In this document: positions 1-10,400 of the stretch, in pieces
How the letters are laid out: every line of letters begins with the position of its first letter
How positions within the stretch are numbered: position 1 is the first letter of the stretch
Assembly: GCF_018691265.1 (NCBI RefSeq)
Contig: NW_024881313.1
Location: 13,651,001 to 13,715,000 of the forward strand
Direction of reading: 5' to 3'
Source of the DNA: Tyto alba
Taxonomy: Eukaryota; Chordata; Aves; Strigiformes; Tytonidae
Length of the DNA: 64,000 bases
The notes under the pieces: generated by a model
The model's input: the letters and a program-made list of their open reading frames with translations, nothing else
The model's database searches: none
Told to the model about the DNA's origin: nothing
Translations under genes and position numbers: made by a program

Positions 1-537
1 GCAATTTCTGAGTATGTAGTGTAAGTCTACTGCTGCTCTTCCCTTTACAGAGAAAATAAAAAATACTTAGTCTGACATTGTTGTCATTCACATTACTTCT
101 CTTTTGGATTATGATTACTTAAACTTGCAAAAGTTTTTGCTTAATGGAGCCTAGCAGACTGTTTCAGATGTGCTGTTGTAGTCCTCCATGCCATGATGCA
201 TACCCAATAGTACTGGTTTATCTGATTTTAGGTAAGAGGAAGTTAATTACATGTGGAATTTGAAACTGGGGTTCAAACTTCTCTCAGTCTATGTAAAAAG
301 TTTGTCCTTTTAAAAAATATGCCAAATTATACAGATTCAGCATTGTGATTGCAAAAGTTGTAGGTAGAGATTGCAAGACTATTTCCCCCAGGTTTTAGTA
401 TTTCTACTGAAAATTCTTTCGTTTCTACAGATCATACTTTCATTCATTGTGTATGTTGTTATTGTCACTTAATTTTGTAAAATTTCATAATAAAATCCTA
501 ATGCAAGTTACTGTTTTCAAATGCCATGTATTTTCAG

Positions 538-606
538 GGTGAAAAAGGTTCTGAGGGTCCAATAGGTCCAGCTGGCCCACCAGATCTTTCACTTTGGGCA
601 TTCATT
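538..606 (+). pseudogene. Decayed collagen exon (relic 1)
   Basis: An intact acceptor (ttttcag, AG at 536-537) is followed in phase 0 by GEKGSEGPIGPAGPP at 538-582, five perfect Gly-X-Y triplets. The frame then loses glycine and reaches a stop (TGA at 610-612). The first 21 nt closely match COL28A1 exon 14 (31410), which begins GEKGSEG. No donor follows at the 69-nt point. It lies in the same orientation as COL28A1, 6.7 kb upstream of its start codon. I infer a dead exon of a COL28-type collagen gene. Confidence 0.75.
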
Positions 607-917
607 AGCTGAGGCATTCAAAATAATAAGCCTTTTGAGTGAGGAAGGTGACTGTTTTAAGATGGCAGAGCATCCTATGGCACTACGTAGGGTTGGATAA
701 GAGTGAAAGAACTTCTCAACTTCACTTGTTCCATTAATACCAGTAATCGTTTCTTTTCTTTTTATTCACTGAGATGCATAGAAATGTAAGCTAGGGGAAT
801 AGATACAAAGACAGTGAGACTTTCACAAACATGTTTATTTCCTTTTGAAGGTAATTACTTTATTGATTGAAAAATGAATCTATGGAAGTTTTGAAATCAT
901 CTACCATTTATTTTTAG

Positions 918-986
918 GGTCTCCAGAGTCCTGAAGGAGTAGTTGGACCAAAGGGATCCTAACATTTGGGTGTTCAAGGTCCAAGG
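918..986 (+). pseudogene. Decayed 69-nt COL28-type collagen exon (relic 2)
   Basis: The acceptor at 916-917 (atttttag) leads into a 23-codon block starting GLQSPEGVVGPKGS and ending GVQGPR. Glycine sits at positions 1, 7, 10, 13, 18 and 21. This matches the special register of the 69-nt exons of COL28A1, where the helix phase slips between residues 16 and 18. Gly4 is now Ser, codon 15 is TAA (960-962), position 16 is His, and the donor is lost (ccaagg/acct). The retained slip at Gly18 is the best evidence that this derives from a COL28-type gene and not another collagen. Confidence 0.8.
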
Positions 987-1427
987 ACCTGTGAACAAAA
1001 AATGTGATTTTGAAAGGATAGAGCAAAGGATGTATGTGACTGAGGACAAGCCTTTTTATACGCTTAGACTTCCTCTTCTAGGGAAACTCATGAAAGAAAA
1101 GGTAACTCTAGTTTGAATCACTATCAGTAGCTGCCTTTTACAGAGAGAACTCCTCTTGAACTGTATCATTTGAAGTGTAGAGGCTTTACAAAGGGTTATT
1201 TAAAAGATTCGAAGATAAAGTATGCTGTATTCTAACCAGATTCCTCATTGCTGGGCCTGACCAAAGCACTTTCAAACTGGTAATTTTTTGTAGCCAAAAT
1301 GTGGCTACACAACAGGTAATGTGATCACTGCACATAAAAACTTTGGTCATCTTTACTTGAAGCTGTCAATGAAGTCAAATATTTTATAGAAATGACTCAA
1401 TTCAAATTTTTAGGATGTTTTTTCTGG

Positions 1428-1492
1428 TTTGTTTTTTTTTTTTGGGGGGTGGGGGGAGGATGTGGGGTGAGGAGGGGGGATGGGGTGGGGGG
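1428..1492 (+). repeat. T run followed by G-quadruplex-like tract
   Basis: A run of T is followed by G tracts at 1444-1449, 1451-1456, 1464-1467, 1474-1479, 1482-1485 and 1487-1492 with loops of one to seven bases. This satisfies the usual four-tract G-quadruplex pattern. It abuts relic exon 3. Confidence 0.8.
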
Positions 1493-1498
1493 CAACAA

Positions 1499-1558
1499 GG
1501 TGAGCTTGGTCCAGAAGGGGATTGTGAAATTTCAGGAATGAGACTTCCAGGAAGTAAA
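1499..1558 (+). pseudogene. Decayed collagen exon (relic 3)
   Basis: This is a 60-nt block translating as GELGPEGDCEISGMRLPGSK, followed by an intact donor (aaa/gtaagt). Glycines 1, 4, 7, 13 and 18 fit a helix exon; positions 10 and 16 have lost glycine. The acceptor is broken: the bases before GGT read caacaa instead of ending in AG. The place of the polypyrimidine tract is taken by a T run followed by a very G-rich tract (1444-1492). It is probably part of the same dead gene as relics 1 and 2. Confidence 0.65.
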
Positions 1559-1681
1559 GTAAGTCTGTTTTGGAACAGTTACTGTTTTAATCCTTGCTCT
1601 GCTTTCTTACAATTGCAAGTACTAATTTACCTTAAGACTAATGTGGAACATTTCTAAGGCCAGTATTACATGCCTTCCTAG

Positions 1682-1846
1682 GTGACACAAGACGACTGTC
1701 GTTTGAATTCTCTGACGGCTGATAACTGCACTTACTTCAGGAGATCATACTACCTTGCTGATACATTCACTGAACACTTTCAGCTTTCATTGACTAGTGC
1801 CCAGACAGTAGCCTCATTTACTAGCTATGTCCTGATTAAATGCTGA
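1682..1846 (+). pseudogene. Possible decayed Kunitz-domain exon
   Basis: After an acceptor-like cttcctag (AG at 1680-1681) a frame of 54 codons runs to TGA at 1844-1846, ending in Ile-Lys-Cys. Counting from Cys6, Arg21, Tyr23, Tyr24, Phe46 and Ser48 fall at the spacings of the conserved Kunitz Arg20, Phe22, Tyr23, Phe45 and Ser47 (BPTI numbering), and a terminal Cys54 is near the expected place. Cys16 is one residue late and the other three cysteines are absent. Its position just 3' of collagen relics, ending in a stop, would suit a C-terminal Kunitz exon. The resemblance is weak and could be chance. Confidence 0.3.
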
Positions 1847-2212
1847 AGGAGTCACCCAGTATGAAGTACTATCATCGTGCATTATCATGTAGATACACCA
1901 GAGGGCAGGATTTAGATAGCATAAGTATCTTTATAGCTTACATAAATTGAATTCAGCAACTAAATGATCCTTTTGATACATTTATTGCAATCAGATTTTA
2001 AAATGGCATATAATCATGGCTTTACTTACATAATGTATGAGTAACAATGGCACTAAATTAAGACATACCTAGTATTAGGAACAGTGGTTTTTAAAAACTG
2101 TTTAAAACATTTACTTCAAATTGCATCCATTAGTTATGTTTCCTAGCCACAAAAAAAAATCTACCATTCTTTATAGTAACTATTTTCATTCTGATTGAGT
2201 GAAGAGCATACT

Positions 2213-2231
2213 GGGGGGGGGTGGGGGGGGG
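2213..2231 (+). repeat. G9-T-G9 tract
   Basis: Two nine-base G runs are separated by a single T. It is isolated in AT-rich sequence and could form a G-quadruplex. Confidence 0.85.
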
Positions 2232-3664
2232 AAATGTAAATTTAGGGCAGTCAATTTTGGTTAATATCATTGACCAGAGTGATCCACAGTGCAAGTCCTT
2301 TGAAGTACTACATTCATGTACTATGGAGCAGTCACTTTCTTTCATGCTTTTCTAATTCTGTATCATGTTTGCATTCAGTGTGGCTTTCCAAGCTACAGAA
2401 TCATAATTCTGTCTTCATACAGGAAGTTTCTCTTACCTTTTTCAGCTCTCTCTGTTTCTTTTTATTTCTTCTTTACCATTTTTGAGTTGCAGTAATGAGA
2501 ATAGCAGGAAGTATTCAAGAAGGGTAGGTATTGTACCAGGAAAGAAAGCTGATACGTGTTTTTTTCCAGTGGAAGAGGTGACTTAGCATGAATGCATGAA
2601 CTCAAGGCTTTCTGTCTTGAAATTCGGTTGCAACATAAGATGAGTTTTACAGGTAAAACTTTGTATTGCAGACCAGAACCTCAGTATAGTCACGTAATGA
2701 ATACCTTTATACAGATAGAGTAGTCCTGGGAGCTAGGTGTGCTGAGCATCTGTTTCAGAGTATGTGGTTCAGCGCAGCCATTGAAACACTGCTGTACTAA
2801 TTATCTTAGCAAGAAGTATTAATAGTGTTCAAAGCAATGAGGTAAATCTGGAGGTATCACTTCTGTCAGGTTTTATTTCCAAGTGAATATAAAGCTATGA
2901 AACTATATACTGGCAAGACTAGTGAAAAAATAAAGCTCTGAATTGTAAATCTACAATCCAGTAACAGAACTGTCAAGATCCTTATTGTTCTTCCAAAGCA
3001 CAGTAAATAGTAAAAAAGAGCTTAGGCTGTTTCCAGAGACCAATTACACACAATATGTAACAAATCTACAGATTTTCTAGCCAGAGAAATACAACCAAGC
3101 TTCACCCCATTGCTATTTGAATACTGGATGTTTGTGAGAACTACCAGGTTATATGTATATTTGACCAGTCAAACTGTTATGTCTAAAAATCATAAATGTT
3201 AACATTTTTTGATTTCTGCCAGATGAGAGTTGTGTTTGCAGATCCAGGAAAAGTGAGAAATCTTTGAACACAGCTGGAAATCCATTCACACAATCCTGTT
3301 TTGGCCCATAGTGCAGATAAACCTTGATGACTGAGGGAAAAAACATTCTTCTACAGCTGATGATCTGTTTCTGGATGGATAGGCTATTTACATGTCTCAA
3401 TATAAGCATGCATAAGGGTAAGAATAAGAATGTAAACAGTAGGATTGTTCCATGTGACTAATTTTTTACTAATGAAACGCTAAATCATCAGCATTGGATC
3501 TGATCCAACAGATGCTGGATGCTGCCAGTAATTATCATTTATATATAACATTAACAGATATTTAGTGTAAAAGATTGTATTAATTTGAAACATTTTAGTC
3601 TCAGTTTGTATAATGAAGGCAACATTTATTTAACGAAGACAGTTAACCTCAACTGAAGTGACCC

Positions 3665-3802
3665 ATGCTCATCTGTCATCTGACAGGAGATGATGTAGAG
3701 GTGTCTGTGAAGGAGGCCTTTCAGGAACAGGCTGCAGCTGCAGGGAGAGCTAATCCTTCCTTGGATGCACTGCGGAAAAAGTGTGAGCAGCAGTGCATGT
3801 AA
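3665..3802 (+). other. Unrecognised 45-codon open frame with coding-like composition
   Basis: ATG at 3665 opens a 45-codon frame ending in TAA at 3800-3802. An internal acceptor-like cag at 3684-3686 would start a 38-codon exon piece rich in GAG, CAG, GTG and CTG codons, with the tail LDALRKKCEQQCM. The stretch is GC-richer than its surroundings. I do not recognise the peptide. The opposite strand is also open here, so chance is possible. Confidence 0.2.
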
Positions 3803-6800
3803 GATTTCTTTTTGGTAGCGGCATATTCCTCCAGCACATTTCATCTTAACAGAGCATGCACAGATTGACAATTCTGTGTAGGAATGGTACTATGTAAAAT
3901 CATATGGCAGGTGTACAGCTCTCCCATGCCAACCAAATTAGGGTTATCTCCATCTCTGATAAGAACTAAAACTTCACTGAGTTAATTAGTATGTGTTGTC
4001 TCACCCTTATTAAAGGTGCAGAAATGTAGTATCTGTTTTAAATTGGGTGGAAAGTAGCTGAAGAACTCGAAGGCTGACTGCATGAAATTCACTTATATTA
4101 GGAAAAGAGGTTCTCCAGATTATGCAGGAGGGAAAGAAATTTTCCCCACCTTGTTTAGTCTACCATAGGGAAAATATCCCTAGTTAATTTTAACAGATTT
4201 CGTTTTATACGGGTGTAGTAGATAGACTGCTGCAGGCATAGTTCAGTGGATTTATAATCACAGAAGGCTGGTCTTTGCTACTTGTGTGTTTATGGAAACC
4301 CTTGTTGTTGCCTCAAGCTTTGGGAATCACTAAATGGCTTTAATATTTTCTGTTGTGTATTTTTAATGTAACATATGAAGCAACATTAATCTTTCAAATT
4401 ATAGTTAGCTCTCTTTTGCTTTCTGTTTCTCCATTTTATGGATAATAAAATCTGGATCATAGCAAATCATCAGCCTTGTTAATGACATTTCTTGATCAGA
4501 AGACCGGAAATTCTCTGAGAGCAAGTATTTGCATGCTATTTGTGCTCTAATAGCTTTCTAAGGGGCACACTGTGACAGAGCCATGCTTAAAGCAGAATAA
4601 ACAGATGTGCTTTTAGCAGTTTTTGAAAGTTGAATGCCTTCAGGGAAGAAATATCAAGGGCAACTGATAAACATAGTATTCACTCTGTTTCTATTAAATA
4701 ACCTGATTAAATCTACAATTTCAGACTCAAAGTTTAGAACTTCTACATTCTCCACCTTTTCATCTTTCAGATGTGCTTTTCCTACAAAACTGAAAAAGCG
4801 GAAAATACAGAGAATGCAAAGCCTCAGAATTCGTATTTTTTTGGTAAGACAACGATTTCTAAGCTTTGCCCACTACTTGCCATGCTGAAAGTGTCTTCTG
4901 GGTAATGAGAGGTATTCATTTCACCTTTAAACTTCCATCAGGTGCTGCAACAAAAAGAGCAAACACGGTCTTTGGGTTTGTAATCAGAAAAAAGCAATAA
5001 ATAGACAACATTACTGTCCTATAGAATTAGATACTGAGTCTGGTTTTGCTGTATATATTTTAAAATAATGTCTGAGACAGGCTACTAAGGTGATCTCAAG
5101 TCTAGAAAATCTGTCTTGAGAAAAGTTAGAGTGTGCAACTTACATAGTATTTAGGCAGAATTTTTTTAAAAGTTGTTCAGTATATTTGGATGTTTAATAA
5201 CAGCTGTTTATAAATTTTCAATCCTAAGTTTTTGATGAAAGATTTAACCTCTGCTAAAAATATGCTTCACTCAAAAGCATACTTTTATCTTATGTTTTTG
5301 AAACGCTCAAATTTTTCATATATCACTTGATTTTTTCAGCCTGCAACTGGCACATTTCAGTGCTTAATGACATTTCTGTTCAGCGATCTGATGTATCCCA
5401 GTGCTGAAGTCCGTGTCCTTCCTTCTGCAGCACCATGCAAAGGATCTCTCTACTCTGCCCTACCACTAAGGTGCCAAAGGACGTCTTGCCTCATAGGCAA
5501 TGCCTGTCTGAAGGCTGGGCACTGACCTTTTGCTGGTCATCCGCACAAAACTCCCTCAAGGCTTGTCATGGTTTCTTGAGATTTACCACTGCCATACTTT
5601 CTCTCACCCTGATTTTTTACTTAACACTGTAGCATTACAATTTTCCTCTGCAGCCTGCCATTAAATAGAGCAAATATAATTTGCATGCGGCATCCTGAGA
5701 GCTACTTAAATGACAACCCCCTTTTAGATATCCTGTCTGTGTCTGACTGTTCAGAAGATTTAAAGAGCAGAAATAATTTCTGAGAAAAACAACTCGGGAT
5801 TATTTTTTTTAAATTTGCCTTTATGACTGTAATTACTGATGCAATTACCACCTTTGAGACTTGCTGCTGGTCCTGGCAGACTCACAAATCCTTGGGTCAG
5901 AATTCAGTTCTAGTCTACAAATGATAATGTACTAATCTCACCTCTCTTATCTAGCCCGTCCTGCAACATTAACATGGATAAGAGGTGTGGTTGGCAGAAT
6001 GATGCGTAAAGATGCAGATTGTCTAGAAGTGAGTTTTTTCATGTAAAAGTTCAGTTATTTAAAATGGGAAAACACTCATGCTCCCAGACTGACACTGTCC
6101 CTTTAATAAAATAGCTCGGTCTCCCACTCAGCCCTGGCTAAGTGCCTGACTGTCTTCATTTAACTTTGGCCAACTGAACAACAATAATGGACCATAAAGG
6201 ATCTAGATGCAAGGTGGAGCCATTTACAAGTGGATAAGCTATTTATTTACAGATTGCTTCATTTTTGCAAACAAAACATATTTTCCAGTATGACCTACTG
6301 GACATATTTTCTACACTGACAGCTTCCTCAATCCACAGTTTGCTTTCTGAATGCCTTTGAAGGTAATAGATTTAGTTATTTCCTTTCTACTTTTAAAGGA
6401 CTGCACTGATGGTTTCTGTATACGTAACTGCTTAATGGACTTGAAAGAGGATTTAGGAAAGATACTTAAATTTAGTATGTTGTCTTTGATATTAATGATA
6501 TTTAAAATGAATTATTGTAAATTACAGGCATTTTTTGTAAATCAGTTTTAATGGAGTTCAGTTTTCTCTAGAATTATGTTGAATTGCTGACAAATGTAAT
6601 GTTCATTTTGTTAATGTATATTGTCATTATAATAGAATATTTTCTTTATGGAGAATATTGAACACATTCTGTTACAGCCATGTAACGTTAATAATACATT
6701 CATATATTGAATTTCATTACTAAGTTGTAGTTTCTTAAAAGAATAAGTTGTTCATACCAATTCTTCAGACCTAGGTAATATACCTGCATCCCAAAACACC

Positions 6801-7250
6801 TAGATCTTTGTTTATTCCTAACAATAAGGGATTTCTAGAAACAAAAAATATTCTATGTTTTCTATAATATTTCTGTTAATTTAATATCATTAGTTTAATA
6901 GCAAAGTATGTTAATAGCAATATGCATTAGTAACAATTTATTTTACTCTTCTTTGTTAGATGAAAGCTGAAGATAGTACTAGCTTTTTTTGAGAAAGAAA
7001 AAGGAGCGCTCTGTTTGTTCTGCCCATATTTCTTCTCTAATAAAATAGTTTCTATTGTACACGTGAGCTACAGTTGGGATTGCTCTGACTGCTATGCTGA
7101 AATCACCTACCCAGTGACTTTTTATGATTGTTTTTTATATATTGTCTCTAGAATTGGGCTTCCCACAAATGTGTATTCTGTATGTAAACTCTGTATTTAT
7201 TTATTTGCATCTATTAATTAAGTATTCACAGGTGGTTTTTTACTTCTAAC

Positions 7251-7288
7251 AGGAAGGAAGAGTTGTCTAATTTGGGAGCAAGGTCACT
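7251..7288 (+). promoter_or_regulatory. Possible splice acceptor and 5' UTR before the COL28A1 start codon
   Basis: A pyrimidine-rich tract ending acttctaacag (AG at 7251-7252) lies 36 nt before the ATG. This would fit a non-coding first exon upstream, with the coding first exon beginning at 7253. The start codon has A at -3, which is favourable; +4 is T. A direct transcription start here is the alternative. Confidence 0.4.
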
Positions 7289-7406
7289 ATGTGGAAAAAA
7301 CACTTTTTCTCTTGTTTTTTACTTCTGGCTGTGACAACAAAGCAGGTAGTATATGGGCAAAGCAGAAAGAAAGGAAAGAATTCTTCTCTCACGCAAAAAG
7401 ATGAAG
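7289..7406 (+). CDS. COL28A1: COL28A1 exon 1: signal peptide and basic spacer
   Basis: It encodes residues 1-39 plus the first base of a glycine codon. MWKK is followed by a hydrophobic core (FFSCFLLLAV) and a likely signal-peptidase site after VYG (residue 23). Then comes a basic spacer (QSRKKGK) with a sequon at N31. The donor is gaag/gtaaaa. This is the only phase-1 junction; all later ones are phase 0. Confidence 0.93.
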
Positions 7407-10400
7407 GTAAAACCATTTTCTTAAAATTTCTGATTGACCATGGTGTATGTCTCTGCATATTTCAGGATAATTAGCTAGTAATTGACAACTTATATATACA
7501 TTTTTAAAGTGTGATTTATTTTGATTACCAGGCTTGGAAAATAGTGTCATGACATTTACTTTGTCGTGGACTCCAGTTTGATCTATGTTTTCCATTGATA
7601 CACATATCTCTTTTAAGATAAATGATAAGAAGCCTATTTTTTAGTTTGAAAATGCACGTGGAAAATTTTGTATACAAAATCAACGAAAACACTAAAACAA
7701 TCCCATCAAGACCCTAATTTGAAAGTTTTTATCTGTAGACTGTATTTTATAATACTGTTATGAGTTAAAATAACTTAAATTTAGTTACTTGACTTCAGTA
7801 AAATTTCTTGGCATTTACAGTGAAATTTATCCTTAGAATTTTTCCTGGGAAGACAGAAGAATCCTTGGGGAAATTATTTGAGGATTGGGATTGTTGCAGA
7901 GAATGATCTGAAATCTGTTGTGCAGATGTGCCCATCATTCATAGATTTAACTTTCTTGTCCCATTACAGGTGATGTGTGTCTTGTTGATATAGTCTTTAT
8001 CATGGACAGTTCAGAAAGTGCCAAAAATCAGCTGTTTGATTTACAGAAGAATTTTGTTCAAAACTTAACTGACAGCATTTTCCAGATGAAGCCAGTTAAG
8101 TCTCAGAAGTATAATGTCAAACTAGCGAGTATGCAGTTCAGCAGCACAGTCAGCATTGATCATCCCTTTACAGCCTGGAAAAATGTGCAGAATTTTAAAC
8201 AGAAAATCCAGTCTCTGGGCTTTATTGGCCATGGCACCTACTCCTATTATGCAATTTCCAATGCCACTCAGCTGTTTAAAACTGAAGGTCGTAAGAGAAG
8301 TTCAAAAGTGGCTTTTTTGATGACTGATGGTGTGGATCATCCAAACAGCCCTGATGTCCAGGGTATAGTCACAGCAGCTAGGAGTCTTGGAATACATTTT
8401 TTTACCATTGGCCTTTCTAAGAAAAAAGTCCGAGAAGAAAAATTGCGCATGATATCTGGCGATTCATCCTCTAAACATGTCATATGCCTGGATGATCAGA
8501 ACCTGTTAGCTGGTGTAACATTTGAACTGGTAAGTAAATCTGATGTTAATCTTGTAAGCCATCTATCCATGGCAGATTTCATTTAACTTTGATAGGTAAA
8601 TCCTGAAGGCAGTACAGAGAAGGTGCAGGTGAACCAGGGCTGGAGCTGGCCTCAAATTTGGAAGTTCAGGAAGGTTGTAAAGATCGTGTGGGACATCTGC
8701 AAGAGCTGAGCTTCAGTGTTGATAGAAGAGGAGGTCAGTAACTAAGGGCTTAAGAATTAACTTAAAGAAAATCTGCTGAAGCGAATAGAATTTTTTTTTA
8801 ATTGACTTGAGTGAAATCAGATTTCCAAAGTACTGTAAATCTGCCACTGTTGTTGTTAATTAAGGACACTTAGCTCTCTGCACTTCTAGTGCAGTATAAG
8901 GCACACATAAGAAAAGGTAGGGAATACTGCTTAATTAATTTCTTAGCCTAAAGTAGAAAAAAGTGTTGCTATGAGAGGGATGTCAGCTGGACTTCATGTT
9001 TCTCGCTTCTGAGTAATGTGTAAAGTGTTGAGGCAGCCTAGGAGTTGTTTAGGATTTAAAATCCTAGAAAATATTTTAAAGAGAACATTGCAAATAATAA
9101 ATTAAGACAATTTGGAGGAAAACAATTATTAGAAAACACAATAGCTTTAATTAGGGAGTAGTCCATATAGAATTCATGTTATGTTTTTGTAATCTTTTAA
9201 AGGTGGTAAAAAACTAATTTGAAAAATTTTAAATTGGAAATGGAAACTTGCTAGTTGATATGTTTAAAAATAAATTATTATGTTGTGCAACTAAGCATGT
9301 GGCTAGAAATTTCACAGAAACAGTAAGTGAAAGGCATTTCTGAAATAATTTATGTTGTCACAAGTTTATGTTTTGTACCTGTGAAGATATATATTTACAA
9401 AAGAAAAATTCCTCCCTGAGATCTCACAGAATGGTGCTGTCATCATGAACGTTTTTGTGGTGCACGTCTCTGCTGTGTGAGAAGTCAGGACAGCGGAAAC
9501 TTCCTCCTCCCAGCCGCTGTCCAAGGAATTGTGTGCCTGGACAGTAATAGCTCAGATGCACTGATCACTGATGGAGGGACAGGGTATTTTCCAGCACATG
9601 GGGTGTGTCTCTGAACTTATGATAATACTTTAGAAGGTAACTTGTACTTATGGATAAGGCTGATAAAATCACTGAGTCTTTCCCCTATATATTATGTTAG
9701 TAAGACCTTCCATAGTAAGGGTTTTCTTTTGGAAGTCTTCATATTCCCCTTGTTTGCATTGTTCCTTAATATTGTAGATTTAGATGTCCCATTACATCTC
9801 ATTTGTTTTCTGATCATTATGGGTCACTAGAAGCAACCCTCTATTCCTACTGGAGAACCCTTTTTCATATGAGTAGTTCCACAAACTGGTTCTTACTCCT
9901 GTGAGGAAGGGATGAAGGATGAAGGTATTACCACTCAGCTTGGAAATTCTGTAAGCCAGAGAAGAAAATTGCTTAAATTAGTGGTCGTTAAATTAAATCT
10001 ATATGAAATTAACACTTTTTATTCTGTTTTTAGGAAGCCTTGCTTCAGAAGCAGGTAGGTATTTTAACTTTCATCCATTTCTTCCATCCCTTCTCCTGAG
10101 AAATCTACAACTTTTGTTCATTAGTGGGTAGTATCAACAGTAAGACATAAAGAATTCTTCCTACCAGAGTGGAATAGGACTAGTTCAACACATGCAAGTT
10201 CATTAGTGGTCTCATTAGAAAACAATAGCAGCGTCAAAATTGTCCAAAAATTATGTGAGATTTTACAGTACTATATACTATGTATATGCTACCTTAAACA
10301 TTTGTAGTTACAGTAGTAAAGGATGTATTTGGTTTTGTTATAAATAAATCAAGCAACTGATTTTGATTGGCTACACAGAAGTGTAATGTAGATTGTGTAA

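Larger units (their letters stand above)
1..7288. other. Upstream intergenic DNA, AT-rich, with collagen-exon relics at its left end
   Basis: No intact gene is visible. The left 1.9 kb holds decayed collagen exons (listed separately). From about 1.9 kb to 7.2 kb I see AT-rich sequence, a G9-T-G9 tract at 2213-2231, and one short coding-like frame at 3665-3802. There is no CpG island or convincing TATA box next to the COL28A1 start codon, so the promoter may lie farther upstream with a non-coding first exon. Confidence 0.7.

Noticed and set aside
1415..1657. 80-codon + strand frame covering the G-rich tract and relic exon 3
   Set aside because: Gly/Trp-rich translation comes from the G tract; it is not in the collagen frame of the relic exon.
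7975..8586. 203-codon frame taken as a complete single-exon gene
   Set aside because: Its first codon is GTG and it runs through a clear donor at 8530; it is exon 2 of COL28A1 plus intron sequence.
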